64,000 nt of DNA, taken from JAGQYP01 sp041392305. GTDB lineage: Bacteria; Bacteroidota; Bacteroidia; Flavobacteriales_D; Crocinitomicaceae. The DNA is taken from contig JAWKMJ010000003.1 of the NCBI GenBank assembly GCA_041392305.1, positions 186,001 to 250,000 on the forward strand. The letters are read 5' to 3'. Below, piece after piece: positions 40,918-50,190 of the stretch; the stretch's first letter is position 1; each line of letters begins with the position of its first letter. Both the position numbers and the translations under genes were made by a program. Below the pieces are notes generated by a model, which worked only from the letters and a program-made list of their open reading frames with translations, was not told the origin of the DNA and searched no databases.

Positions 40918-43560
40918 CTAGAACTTTACCCCTACTACACATACATCGTCTACTTGCTCATATTCTCCTTTCCATTTGTTAAAGGCGGTATCAAGCAGCG
41001 TTCTTTGCTCTTTCATCTGAATAGACGATATTTTCAGAAAAAGCTCCTTTAATGCCTTCATTTTAAGCTTTTTACCCTTCGATCCGCCAAACTGATCGGG
41101 AAAACCATCAGAAAACAAATACGCGATTTCTCCTTTTTTCACTTTCACAGAATTAGTTGAAAATGGATCCATTTTGGAATATTGTCCTACTGGCATTTTA
41201 TCAGCTTTTATTTCATCCACGTATTTGGTACTTGAATAAATTGACCTTTCACTTAAACTTTCTCCTCCACCTCGATGGCGGATCAAAACAAGCGAATTAT
41301 TAGCGCCCGTGTACTGGATTTCTTCTTTATTTTTCTCCATCCGAATAAGAGCGATATCCATCCCATCTTTCACCTCTTCTTCTGATTTTTCAAAGGTTTG
41401 TACTACCAATTCCCTTACCTTGTTTAGAATTTCTCCTGTATCCCGTAAACCGAATTCATTCACTGCCCGATCCAAAGAATTTGAACAAACCACAGACACC
41501 ATTGCCCCCGGTACTCCGTGTCCTGTACAGTCCGCAGCAGCTACATAAGTATAATTCCCTACAACTGCCGTCCAATAAAAATCTCCTGCAACTATATCCT
41601 TTGGTTTGTAAAGAATAAAATTCTCCTTGATTTGCTGATCCACCAATTTCTGCGGGGGAAGAATGGCTGTTTGTAAGCGACTCGCATAGGTTATAGAATC
41701 CACAAATTCCTGATTTTTTTCCTCAATGATTTCTTTTTGTTCATTGATTTTGTTCTTGTCTTTTTTCGCTCGATTCTTATGTCTGATCTGCAGAAAAAGC
41801 ATTGAAAGAACTAAGATTCCTGAAAGTCCTGCACCAAACAGCATATAATTCTTGGTTTCAGATTCAGAAGCAATGACTTCATTTTCTTTTTCTAAAATCA
41901 CCTTTTCCTGACTCAACAACTCCATTTTATTTTCTTGTAGCAATCTTTCCTGTTTCGATTTAATTCTTTCCGAACGAATGTTTTCCTGTAATAAATTGAT
42001 TGACATCAAACGCTGATTGCTCTCTTGGGTTAACTTCTCAATATCTTCACTCAAACTTTCATTCAGTTTGAATTGATCTGAAAGGTATTTTTCGCTTTCC
42101 TCATACAATTGTTTCAATTGGTCGGTAACTTCCAGAGAATGTTCCAGACGAGTGTAGAGTTTGTGATAATCCAAAGATTCTGTGCAATTATTTTTCTTTG
42201 CCGACAAATTCGCAAGTGCTTTGTAGTTTGCATTCGCTGTTTTGTGATCATCGGAAGCAATGGCATATTCCAAACTCTTTTCATAGCAAACTTGAGCGGA
42301 ATCCAGTTCATCTGAGGAATAATAAACATTTCCAAGATTATGGAGAGTAACCCCTTGAGATCTTTTATCTCCCAATTTTTCCTTTATCGCCAATGATTTC
42401 TTGTAATTTGATTTCGCTCTTTCCTTTTGATTTTGTTCAAATCGAATATTTCCCTTGTTGTTATAGGCTTTCGCCAATAATTTCTGATCATTCAATTCAA
42501 GAGCTGCTTTTTCAATTTTTTCAATTGTAAATAATCCATTTTCATAATCCTTTGTTTTCGCTTGATTAATTGATAGATTATTCATGGTTTTATACAATTC
42601 TGACTGATCTCCCCTTTTTTCTTCCATCTCCATAAGTTCAGTTAAAACCTTTGTCTCACTTTCTAAATTCAAATGATTCTTTTCGATCACCGCAACTTGA
42701 TTCAACATTCTTGCAGAAGAAACTTTGTCATCCAATTCATCAAAAATCTCTTTGGCTTGCATGATGTTTTCTATAGCTGCTTTTCGAATATTCATTCGGT
42801 CATAAGAAACTCCAATATTGTTGTATATGGTTGCTTTGGCACCTCTATTATTGTCCAAATCACATAAAACTAAGGCTTCCTTAAAAAGATCTATCGCTTC
42901 TTCAAAATTGCCTTGATTGAAGTTTTCCGCTCCAATCTGATTCATATTCTTGACTGCTGCTGAAACGTCCTTTTTTTCTATACTTTTCTCCAGATCTTTA
43001 GAGAAATTTTCAATGTTATCTACTGATTTCTTTTTAGCTGGATTGTTTATAGTATCTTGGCTTGTATTTTTCTTTTTGAGATCAAGTGCTTTTGCTACAT
43101 CCGTAATTGACGGCGCATTATTTTCTGGCCAAATCTTCTTCGCGTAAAGATTAAATTTCTGGCGTGTGGCTAAATTGTGGACTTCGAAAACCACAGCTTT
43201 TGAAAAATCTGAAAAAGAAAGTGTTCCCTTAAACAGAAATTTCGCTTTTATTCCCTTTTGAAGAACATAAAATTCAAACTGAACCCGATCTCCTAGCAAT
43301 GAATATTTGGATGTTTCAACATTCTTACTTCCGGGTACAAAAACCTTTTCAAATGTGTCCATATACTGAGGCTTCTCCGGAATCGGATCAGCAATAACAT
43401 CTCCATTTGCATAAAATCGAATAATAATATTTTGACCAAACGAAGATTGTCCTGTCCGCATTTTTCCAAAATAGATACCTTCCAGATCCTTCTTTTCATA
43501 TTGGGAAAATGCGTTTGCAACAAACCAAAATGAGAAGATTGCAATCCATAAACTTTTCAT
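40918..43560 (-). CDS. TPR protein with C-terminal SpoIIE/PP2C phosphatase domain (1)
   Basis: I place the start at the ATG at 43560, which begins a signal peptide (KSLWIAIFSFWFVANAFSQ); the open frame runs 21 bases further (880 residues from this start). An extra N-terminal domain of about 130 residues (GIYFGKMRTGQSSFGQNIII ...) precedes TPR repeats (about 210-470). A coiled-coil, one membrane helix (about 625-645) and a cytoplasmic SpoIIE-type serine phosphatase follow (YASRLQTAILPPQ, GDFYWTA, ADCTGHGVPGAMVSVVC, EQVDDVCVVGVKF). Such proteins may act on anti-sigma-factor antagonists. It is next to a paralogue on the same strand. Confidence 0.88.
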   Translation of the reverse strand: MKSLWIAIFSFWFVANAFSQYEKKDLEGIYFGKMRTGQSSFGQNIIIRFYANGDVIADPIPEKPQYMDTFEKVFVPGSKNVETSKYSLLGDRVQFEFYVLQKGIKAKFLFKGTLSFSDFSKAVVFEVHNLATRQKFNLYAKKIWPENNAPSITDVAKALDLKKKNTSQDTINNPAKKKSVDNIENFSKDLEKSIEKKDVSAAVKNMNQIGAENFNQGNFEEAIDLFKEALVLCDLDNNRGAKATIYNNIGVSYDRMNIRKAAIENIMQAKEIFDELDDKVSSARMLNQVAVIEKNHLNLESETKVLTELMEMEEKRGDQSELYKTMNNLSINQAKTKDYENGLFTIEKIEKAALELNDQKLLAKAYNNKGNIRFEQNQKERAKSNYKKSLAIKEKLGDKRSQGVTLHNLGNVYYSSDELDSAQVCYEKSLEYAIASDDHKTANANYKALANLSAKKNNCTESLDYHKLYTRLEHSLEVTDQLKQLYEESEKYLSDQFKLNESLSEDIEKLTQESNQRLMSINLLQENIRSERIKSKQERLLQENKMELLSQEKVILEKENEVIASESETKNYMLFGAGLSGILVLSMLFLQIRHKNRAKKDKNKINEQKEIIEEKNQEFVDSITYASRLQTAILPPQKLVDQQIKENFILYKPKDIVAGDFYWTAVVGNYTYVAAADCTGHGVPGAMVSVVCSNSLDRAVNEFGLRDTGEILNKVRELVVQTFEKSEEEVKDGMDIALIRMEKNKEEIQYTGANNSLVLIRHRGGGESLSERSIYSSTKYVDEIKADKMPVGQYSKMDPFSTNSVKVKKGEIAYLFSDGFPDQFGGSKGKKLKMKALKELFLKISSIQMKEQRTLLDTAFNKWKGEYEQVDDVCVVGVKF

Positions 43561-43654
43561 TGCTAAGTAATTTAAATTCAATTGTAAAGGAGTAAAATTA
43601 ATTCATTTTAACAAATAGAAAAGCCTCGACTCAGAACAAGCACTTATTGATCTT

Positions 43655-45724
43655 CTAAATGCGTACCCCAATCACACACACATCATCTACTTGTTCCAGA
43701 TCTCCTTTCCAGTGATCAAAAAATTCATGTAGGCGGGTTCTTTGTTCATCCATGCTTTTTTCCTGAATGGAAAGAATTAAGCTTGCGAAATTTTTACTCT
43801 TTAGTTTCTTGCCAGATGGTTTTTGTTCTTGACCTCCGAACTGATCGACAAACCCATCAGAAAAAATATAAAAGGTATCCCCAGGATTCAATACCGTTTT
43901 TTTAGTTGAAAAGGGTTGTGAGTTACTGAACTTTCCGATTGGCTGTTTGTCTGCTTTAATTTCTTCAATTGCATCCTTACCGGCTCGGATGATCCATAGC
44001 GGATTGTGAGCTCCCGCAAAGGATAACTGCTTTTTTCCATCCTCCATATTCTCAAGGCATACTAAGGCGATGTCCATACCATCTTTAACATCCTCGGAGG
44101 ATTTTTCAAACTCTTTCACAACAATCTCCTGAGTTTTGTCCAATATGTTTCCCGGATCTGTCAAGCCATATTCGCGTACTGCTCTATTCAATCCATTGTT
44201 ACAAATAACCGAGACCATCGCTCCGGGCACACCATGTCCTGTGCAATCCGCAACAGCAAGCAGTGTTCCCAGGTTGCCCCCTATCGCTCCATCCAACCCG
44301 ATATCCTGAATAGTCTCCATCCAATAGAAATCACCCGCAACAATATCTTTGGGCATATACACAATAAAGCTATTAGGTAAACAATCTTTAACAAATTGGT
44401 TTGAAGGTAAAATTGCAGCTTGGATTCTCTTGGCGTAATTAATGGAATCCAAAATCTCGTTGTTCTTTGTTTCTAAAATGGAATAGGCTAAATCCACTTC
44501 ATATTTTTGAGATTGAATAATCTTTTTTTGTTTTTGAGATGCTAGGAATCGATTCAATACAAAAATTGCGAACAAAACAATAAGACCTAAGCCAATCACC
44601 AATCCATATCTGGTTAATTTTTCATTCTCAAGTTTCGCATTTTGAATCTCTTCATTTTTCTTCAAGATACTGTTTTCATCTTCGATTTTCTCAGCCTGAT
44701 ATTTTATCCTTGTTTCGGCAATTGCTTTTGTTTTTGCTACATTAAATAGGGTATCGTACATCCCCACATATTTTTTAAGATAGTCAGATTGCATTTTGTA
44801 TTCGCCCATTCCTCCATAAGTTGTCGCTAGAGATTTATAGGCCTCAGATCGCAACATTAAATCTGGAATTTGTGCTTCATATTCCAATAATTCTTCCAAC
44901 AATTGTTTTGCTTTGAGAAAATTACCCATTTCGTTTTCTATACTAGCCATATTTTTAAGGCTTGCCATCAAACTAAAATAATCACCTTCAGATTTGAATA
45001 CAGGAATTGCTTTGGTGTAGGTATCGAGAATCTCCGTTCGTCTCTCTTTCGACACATTTTCATGAGGATATAGATTGATAATGTTGATTTGTGTTTGATA
45101 ATAACTCAACGCATCCCCTACACTCTGATAATATTTTGCTGCTTTATCTAAATACAGAATAGCGGTTCTGTAATCATCCAATTCGACATAATTCACCCCT
45201 AAATTATTGTGAAATGTGGCTATAAGTTCTTCATCACCTTTAACCAAGGCCATGTCCAAGCCTTGAAATAAAAACTTAATCGCTTCCTTATGCGAACCAT
45301 AGGAATAATAAACTTCAGCGATATTCAAAAGCAGGGTTGTTTTGTGATCGAAATCCTCATTTTTATCATAAAACTCCAAGGCCTTATAATAGTTCTTTAA
45401 AGCGTTCGAATAATCATTTAAATATTCGGCATAGGTATAACCCAAAATATGGTGAATTCGAGCTTTTATAGAGGTTTTACCTTCTCTTTCAGCCTTAGGA
45501 AGCACTTCTTTCAAGAGTTTCATACCCTCTTCAACTTGTTCCTCAAAAAAGATGAGCTGTCGTGACAATTCTATTTGAGTGCGCATCATCTTTTCCGCCT
45601 GATTCTCTGCTTGATACACTTTAATTTTTTCTTTAAGTGAATCTAAAGGTGATTGTGCCCTAAGAGACAGACACAAAAACAGTGTGCAATTAAGAATTAT
45701 GAATAGCGGAAGTTTTAATAGCAT
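43655..45724 (-). CDS. TPR protein with C-terminal SpoIIE/PP2C phosphatase domain (2)
   Basis: The 689-residue protein has a signal peptide, TPR repeats (about 70-330), a coiled-coil, a membrane helix (about 375-395) and a SpoIIE-type phosphatase (YAKRIQAAILPS, GDFYWMET, ADCTGHGVPGAMVSVICNNG, DGMDIALVCLE, FSDGFVDQFGG, EQVDDVCVIGVRI). The metal-binding aspartates appear intact. It lacks the extra N-terminal domain of its neighbour. The arrangement predicts a periplasmic sensor controlling a cytoplasmic phosphatase. Confidence 0.9.
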   Translation of the reverse strand: MLLKLPLFIILNCTLFLCLSLRAQSPLDSLKEKIKVYQAENQAEKMMRTQIELSRQLIFFEEQVEEGMKLLKEVLPKAEREGKTSIKARIHHILGYTYAEYLNDYSNALKNYYKALEFYDKNEDFDHKTTLLLNIAEVYYSYGSHKEAIKFLFQGLDMALVKGDEELIATFHNNLGVNYVELDDYRTAILYLDKAAKYYQSVGDALSYYQTQINIINLYPHENVSKERRTEILDTYTKAIPVFKSEGDYFSLMASLKNMASIENEMGNFLKAKQLLEELLEYEAQIPDLMLRSEAYKSLATTYGGMGEYKMQSDYLKKYVGMYDTLFNVAKTKAIAETRIKYQAEKIEDENSILKKNEEIQNAKLENEKLTRYGLVIGLGLIVLFAIFVLNRFLASQKQKKIIQSQKYEVDLAYSILETKNNEILDSINYAKRIQAAILPSNQFVKDCLPNSFIVYMPKDIVAGDFYWMETIQDIGLDGAIGGNLGTLLAVADCTGHGVPGAMVSVICNNGLNRAVREYGLTDPGNILDKTQEIVVKEFEKSSEDVKDGMDIALVCLENMEDGKKQLSFAGAHNPLWIIRAGKDAIEEIKADKQPIGKFSNSQPFSTKKTVLNPGDTFYIFSDGFVDQFGGQEQKPSGKKLKSKNFASLILSIQEKSMDEQRTRLHEFFDHWKGDLEQVDDVCVIGVRI

Positions 45725-45808
45725 TTAGGAAAGTTAAAAATATTTTTATTGGATTCATAATAATCTCTATATTTAAGAGCATCAATTTATTAACCAAAAA
45801 AACAAAAC

Positions 45809-46021
45809 ATGAAAGGTACAATTGTGACACTTCCAGATTGCGAAAAAGGTGTAATGGGTACACTTAAAGACTCTGAAACAGGAGACGTACAAGAATTTGA
45901 AGCTGGATTTTTTGACAAATTACAAGTTGGAGAAAATTTCCGATACAGAACCATGGCTCAAATACTTGATGGAGATAAGGAAAAGATGATTTGTATTCTC
46001 AAAAAGAGAATCCCTAAATAA
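45809..46021 (+). CDS. Small uncharacterised protein (70 aa)
   Basis: This 70-residue protein has no signal peptide. The sequence (GTIVTLPDCEKGVMGTLKDS ... FEAGFFDKLQVGENFRYRTM) alternates strands and turns like a small OB/cold-shock-type barrel, but lacks the RNA-binding motifs of CspA. It has its own terminator 8 bases after the stop, and lies divergent from a PP2C gene, so it is likely a real single gene. Family not recognised. Confidence 0.65.
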   Translation: MKGTIVTLPDCEKGVMGTLKDSETGDVQEFEAGFFDKLQVGENFRYRTMAQILDGDKEKMICILKKRIPK

Positions 46022-46028
46022 TCTTTAG

Positions 46029-46052
46029 ACGCCCTTTCGAGGGCGTTTTTTC
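46029..46052. terminator. Terminator after the 70-aa gene
   Basis: ACGCCC-TTTCGA-GGGCGT is followed by T6. It lies between two convergent genes and mainly serves the plus-strand gene. Confidence 0.85.
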
Positions 46053-46053
46053 T

Positions 46054-46692
46054 TTATTTCTTCAACAGGATAACCTCACCTGAAATCTTGTTCACCCGAA
46101 TCGCAAACTTATACTTTGGATCGTAGCAATCATTGGTACAATAATGCCATACTGCACTAAATTCAATTTCAAATACATCTTCCTTATTTGTTTTTTTGAG
46201 AGTAATCATTTCCGCATTTAAATGATTGTAAGTTCCAATCACCCCAGTATAAATCAATAATTTCACAAATTCCTCAAAATTCGGTTTCTTATTTAAGAAT
46301 TCTTTAGTAACCGCACCTATACTCGTCATTTCTTTATCTAAGGAATTCGCGTTTCTATATTCAAGATTCAAATAGTTGGTGTTTTGATAGAAACTAAAAT
46401 AACCATTGGGACTTAGTTGACTTGTGTCTAGTTGAAACAATTGCAAATCATTCCAAAAATCGAGATGATCTACGTTTAACTTTTTTCCGAATTTCAACTC
46501 CGCCAATTGCGCACTCTCAGGTACGGGTTCTGAGGAGAAATACAATTCTCCAAACCCACTCAATTCTGGCTGAATATACTGAGGTATTAAATCCAAATCT
46601 ACAAACATGTAGGTTGGATTATCAGCATTTATCTTTTGAGACCAAGAATTGGCCACAAAGACCAGAATAATAGAAGAAATAAACTGTCGCAT
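46054..46692 (-). CDS. Exported protein of unknown function (212 aa)
   Basis: A signal peptide (RQFISSIILVFVANSWSQ) is followed by a mature region I cannot assign. It ends in a strand-rich part with HYCTNDCYDPKYKFAIRV and a final ISGEVILLKK, the pattern of a small PepSY-like or lipocalin-like fold. Two cysteines could form a disulphide in the periplasm. Confidence 0.65.
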   Translation of the reverse strand: MRQFISSIILVFVANSWSQKINADNPTYMFVDLDLIPQYIQPELSGFGELYFSSEPVPESAQLAELKFGKKLNVDHLDFWNDLQLFQLDTSQLSPNGYFSFYQNTNYLNLEYRNANSLDKEMTSIGAVTKEFLNKKPNFEEFVKLLIYTGVIGTYNHLNAEMITLKKTNKEDVFEIEFSAVWHYCTNDCYDPKYKFAIRVNKISGEVILLKK

Positions 46693-46908
46693 GCAATTGA
46701 AATTATGATGTTTGTTTAAATATAGTTGGAATTTTATATTCTACCATGGAGAAATAAAAAAGGTACTGTTCTGACTTAATAAAGAAAAAAAAGAATCAGG
46801 AAATGTCGTTTTTAAGATATAACTCATAGTTTATCTAGCCCGGCAGAAATCTCGAATTCTTTACTTGTGTTATTTATAGTAGTAAAACTAATTACTGGTA
46901 AAAATAAT
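46693..46908. other. Gene-free stretch
   Basis: AT-rich sequence with no reading frame, hairpin or repeat that I can support, apart from a possible minus-strand leader region next to the exported gene. Confidence 0.5.
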
Positions 46909-46965
46909 AGCCCGATACTTTCGTATCGAGCTTTCAATTGTGGGCGAAACTAGATTTCAGATCCC
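46909..46965 (-). pseudogene. 3' relic of tRNA-Val with duplicated terminator
   Basis: Read on the minus strand, CGCCCACAA followed by GAAAGCTCGATACGAAAGTA repeats the 3' end and terminator of the intact tRNA-Val (47072-47120). The tRNA part is degraded (TCTAGTTTCGCCC for CCAGTATCGCCC), but the terminator stem is exact. It shows that a tRNA-Val copy with its terminator once stood here. Confidence 0.7.
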
Positions 46966-47071
46966 AAGTATCAAAAGCCCTAGTACCCAACCTACATCTC
47001 GACTCGCTGGCGCTCGGTAGTCTATTTTTTATTCCACAATTTATGTACACGAATTATCAACATCATGAAAT

Positions 47072-47103
47072 AAAAAAAGCCCGATACTTTCGTATCGAGC
47101 TTT
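47072..47103 (-). terminator. Terminator of tRNA-Val
   Basis: On the minus strand, AGCTCGATAC-GAAA-GTATCGGGCT is followed by T7. The hairpin is duplicated at 46909-46934. Confidence 0.88.
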
Positions 47104-47110
47104 CGGTTGT

Positions 47111-47184
47111 GGGCGATACTGGATTCGAACCAGTGACCCCCTGCTTGTAAGGCAGGTGCTCTGAACCAACTGAGCTAATCGCCC
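47111..47184 (-). tRNA. tRNA-Val (anticodon TAC)
   Basis: Minus-strand cloverleaf. The acceptor GGGCGAT pairs with ATCGCCC, the D stem is GCTC/GAGC, the anticodon arm is CCTGC-CTTACAA-GCAGG (anticodon TAC) and the T arm is ACTGG-TTCGAAT-CCAGT. CCA is not encoded. It is preceded by an interrupted 5' copy and followed by a terminator and a 3' relic. Confidence 0.95.
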
Positions 47185-47226
47185 TCTTTGTGTTTAAAGT
47201 TGTCTCTTATTGCGAAGTTGCCTGTG

Positions 47227-47287
47227 CCGATCTTAGATTTCTGTGAAGCATGAACTTAGAAATCTTGCATCGGTAAGCTAATCGCCC
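47227..47287 (-). pseudogene. Interrupted 5' copy of tRNA-Val with hairpin insert
   Basis: On the minus strand GGGCGATTAGCT (47287-47276) is identical to the tRNA-Val start. At the D stem it is replaced by a large hairpin: CCGATGCAAGATTTCT pairs at 13 of 16 positions with AGAAATCTAAGATCGG. No further tRNA sequence remains. The site of interruption is within a few bases of that seen in the two tRNA-Arg copies, although the hairpin sequence is different. Confidence 0.75.
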
Positions 47288-47322
47288 GAAATTTTGTGGT
47301 TTCCCTTTCAATTTCGTGGGGG

Positions 47323-47353
47323 CAAATATATAGGGAATATTTTTATTGGCAAA
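47323..47353 (-). promoter_or_regulatory. Promoter of the tRNA-Val transcript
   Basis: TTTG (47353-47350), a 19-base spacer and TATATTTG (47330-47323) form a perfect Bacteroidota promoter on the minus strand. The start near 47317 is upstream of the interrupted 5' copy, so that copy is transcribed ahead of the tRNA. Confidence 0.75.
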
Positions 47354-47398
47354 GAAAAAAATAGATAAAATTTACTCCTTTTTGGAACCTGTTAAAAA

Positions 47399-48730
47399 TC
47401 AGCTACTTTTCTCCGAAATATTTTCTACAATTCCTGCGAATCCGGCCGTAGCAATTTTATCTGCTTTCAGTGAATGTAATATATTAAACAAACCAAATAA
47501 TGTTCGATTCATATAGATAAAATGCTTGGATCCTCTTGCACTCCCCATATCGCGTACTTCCTTATCCTGGCTCAAAGCTTCTCCATAAGCGTAGATTTGT
47601 TTGAAATAAGCGGCATCACTGAAATCAAAATAAGCTTCTTGAAAGGGCTTCATGACCAAGCTAAGTAATTCAGTAAAAATATGTTGGACTTTTTTTCTAT
47701 CCTTTTCGGTATCTGTAGGAAGAAAGAATTCTAATCTTTCCATGATCTCTTCTATAGATCCCAAATTATTTGTTCTAATTGTATTGAAGAGTAAAAAATA
47801 ATCTCGGTAGAAATCATCTGGAAGTTCTTTGACGCAACCAAAATCGATAACTCCTAATTGATTTTCATCAGTAATCAAAAAATTTCCCGGATGTGGATCA
47901 GCATGCACCATTTTCAATTCTCGAATTTGATACACGTAAAAATCCCACAGCTTTTGACCTATTTGATTAGCTTCTTCAGTCCCGCTCTTGGTATCAATGA
48001 ATTCTTTTAGGTGAATGCCCTCAATCCAGTCCATAGTTAATACTCTTTTACTGGACAATTCTTTGTAATATTTCGGAAAAATAATTCCCTCAAGACCTGA
48101 ACAACTGTTTGTAATCCAATTTGAACGCTCCAATTCAAGTTCATAATTGGCCTCTTCCAGCAGTTTGGATTCGATCTCCTTAGCATACTTTTCTATTTCT
48201 TTTTTATTAAGCTTTAAAAAACGTCTGGCTATCGGTAAAACGATCTTTAAATCACTTTGAATACTTTCTGCCACACCCGGATACTGGACTTTAACGGCGT
48301 AAATATGCCCTCTTAATTTCGCCTTATGAACCTGCCCAATGGAAGCGGCATTGACTGCACTTTTGTCAAATTCTTCAAATAATTCTTCTGGTGTTTTTCC
48401 AACAGTCTTCAGAATTGTATTTCGAACTAATGGATAACTTAATGGAGGAGCACTGTATTGCGCCATAGCAAATTGTTCTGAATATTCTTTTGGCAATACA
48501 TTGGTATCCATACTTAAAACCTGTGCTACTTTCAAAGCGCTTCCTTTAAGTTCAGAAAATGCACTGTAAATGTCTTCAGCGTTTTTCCTATCTAAATCTT
48601 CTTTGCTTGGTTTAGAAACTGTTTTTTTTATGTAGTAACCTGCATAATTGGCTCCTACTTTGGTTCCGGTTTTTATAAACTTTGCTGCTCTTTGAACCTT
48701 GCCAACAGGTATTTTCTTTTGTTCCTTCAT
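47399..48730 (-). CDS. ABC1/UbiB/AarF-family atypical kinase
   Basis: The 443-residue protein has the ABC1 family motifs: an N-terminal alanine/lysine motif (LKGSALKVAQVLSMD, where the usual KxGQ reads KVAQ), the ATP lysine in YAVKVQYPGV, the catalytic HADPHPGNFLI and the metal motif VIDFGCVKEL. Members support quinone or lipid metabolism in an as yet unclear way. Its ATG overlaps the stop of the TetR-like gene by 4 bases, so the two are coupled. Confidence 0.9.
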   Translation of the reverse strand: MKEQKKIPVGKVQRAAKFIKTGTKVGANYAGYYIKKTVSKPSKEDLDRKNAEDIYSAFSELKGSALKVAQVLSMDTNVLPKEYSEQFAMAQYSAPPLSYPLVRNTILKTVGKTPEELFEEFDKSAVNAASIGQVHKAKLRGHIYAVKVQYPGVAESIQSDLKIVLPIARRFLKLNKKEIEKYAKEIESKLLEEANYELELERSNWITNSCSGLEGIIFPKYYKELSSKRVLTMDWIEGIHLKEFIDTKSGTEEANQIGQKLWDFYVYQIRELKMVHADPHPGNFLITDENQLGVIDFGCVKELPDDFYRDYFLLFNTIRTNNLGSIEEIMERLEFFLPTDTEKDRKKVQHIFTELLSLVMKPFQEAYFDFSDAAYFKQIYAYGEALSQDKEVRDMGSARGSKHFIYMNRTLFGLFNILHSLKADKIATAGFAGIVENISEKSS

Positions 48731-49383
48731 CTACTCATGTATTTGGAGAGTGGACTGTTCTCCAACATCATTTTTCCTAATCCTATCAAATCATCCATAA
48801 AATTTGGACCTAGAGCATTCATCTCCAGATGAACCAATCTCTCAATCAATTCATCCGTTTTTTCTTTCGCTTCCGAGCCATCTTTTAACCAAAATTTCAA
48901 GACCAACATTAAGTCCTTTTCCAAGGTCATACCATAAACCTTATCCAAAACCATCCTTGATTTAATTTCCTCATTTAAAATTCCTTCCTGAACGATTTGA
49001 TCTATAAATTCAATGAATGGGGGACGCATAGCATTTTTAACCAGCTTCAATAACTGAAACTGTCTAGGACTAAAAACAACTTTTAAAAATTCTTCGTCTT
49101 CTTTAATTTGCTCAACAAACACAAAATAGAAGGAGAGTAACTTCTCTCTCACGGTCATTTCGGCATAGTTCTCATCTTGTTCTAAAACCGACAGGGTATC
49201 AGTAATAAAACCTTCCATAATTAGATGAAACAACTCCTTTGGGTCGGCTACAACTGAGGCGTAAGTTTTACCGGTTTCAGCTCCTTTCAAAAGTTCTTTT
49301 GTTGAACTTGGAAGCAGTTTTTTCTTAACGATATATTCCTTTAGTCTCTGTGCAATTTTTTCTTGTAATTCTTTTTTCTTCAT
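48727..49383 (-). CDS. TetR-like regulatory protein
   Basis: The 218-residue protein is all-helical with a degenerate N-terminal helix-turn-helix. KIAQRLKEYIVKKKLLP and ASVVADPKELFHLIMEGFI match the start and the FxSKxELF end of TetR DNA-binding domains. The C-terminal helices resemble the ligand/dimer domain. The recognition helix is poorly conserved, so DNA binding is uncertain. It precedes a UbiB-type kinase gene with a 4-base overlap, a pairing seen in other Bacteroidota. Confidence 0.65.
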   Translation of the reverse strand: MKKKELQEKIAQRLKEYIVKKKLLPSSTKELLKGAETGKTYASVVADPKELFHLIMEGFITDTLSVLEQDENYAEMTVREKLLSFYFVFVEQIKEDEEFLKVVFSPRQFQLLKLVKNAMRPPFIEFIDQIVQEGILNEEIKSRMVLDKVYGMTLEKDLMLVLKFWLKDGSEAKEKTDELIERLVHLEMNALGPNFMDDLIGLGKMMLENSPLSKYMSR

Positions 49384-49521
49384 GAGATCAGTATTCCGTA
49401 TATGTGATAAACAATAGATTCTTATTATTGTTTTCTAAACGTTGAATAGATTGAAATCATTTCTGATTTTTCTCAATATTTGTTAATTTTATAAAACTAA
49501 ATTTCACAAACATTACATACG

Positions 49522-50181
49522 ATGTCAGACTCCAGATTATTCAGAGAAGCTTTAAAAGAAGAAGCAAAAATTCAATCCGACCTCCTGAATGAAACCAAAG
49601 AACTCCTTTTCGATCATTTCAACGATCATCTAGCTTTTCTTGAGGCAGAAAAAGAGCATATTTGGTCTTTAGAAACAATCGAAAAACTTTGCTTAAAATA
49701 TCGCCTCAGATTTTTAGATTCCGAACTATTTAAAGGAGATATCCCTCAGGAAGCCTGGGATCGATTGGCAGAGCTCGAAGACCGACATGGAAAGCGATTT
49801 CGTAGTTTTAGAATAATAGCCCCTGGAGAGTTTTTCGAATTGAATTATGTGGATAAAGACCCCATCATGTTGGCCGAATTATCCCCAAACAAATATCTTT
49901 TTATTCACAAATGGGGAAAAGACATGAAATGGTGGAGACAAATCAAAGCATTTCCTTTTCAGTCTTATCAACACTTCTTTGCCTCGCTTTGTGGAGTTGC
50001 ATTCGTTCTTGCAAGCTTGATCGCTATAGCCACAACAGGAACAGACACACCACTGCTATATTTTAGTTTTGGAGTTTTCAAGATCTGGATTGCTCTTTCT
50101 ATCTTTTCCGTTTTTATTGCCTTGGCATTTAATATCTATCCTACAAAACAGAACTGGAATTCGCAATTTTTAGATAAATAG
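49522..50181 (+). CDS. Uncharacterised membrane protein (219 aa)
   Basis: The N-terminal 145 residues are soluble, with an acidic start (REALKEEAKIQSDLLNETKE) and a strand-rich part (FRIIAPGEFFELNYVDKDPI). Two membrane helices follow (about 155-172 and 183-206). There is no signal peptide. I do not recognise the family. A single gene, divergent from the TetR-like gene. Confidence 0.65.
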   Translation: MSDSRLFREALKEEAKIQSDLLNETKELLFDHFNDHLAFLEAEKEHIWSLETIEKLCLKYRLRFLDSELFKGDIPQEAWDRLAELEDRHGKRFRSFRIIAPGEFFELNYVDKDPIMLAELSPNKYLFIHKWGKDMKWWRQIKAFPFQSYQHFFASLCGVAFVLASLIAIATTGTDTPLLYFSFGVFKIWIALSIFSVFIALAFNIYPTKQNWNSQFLDK

Positions 50182-50190
50182 GGGGGGGTG

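Noticed and set aside
46938..47150. Plus-strand 70-residue frame ending GDTGFEPVTPCL
   Set aside because: It overlaps tRNA-Val on the opposite strand and ends in the typical tRNA-antisense peptide.
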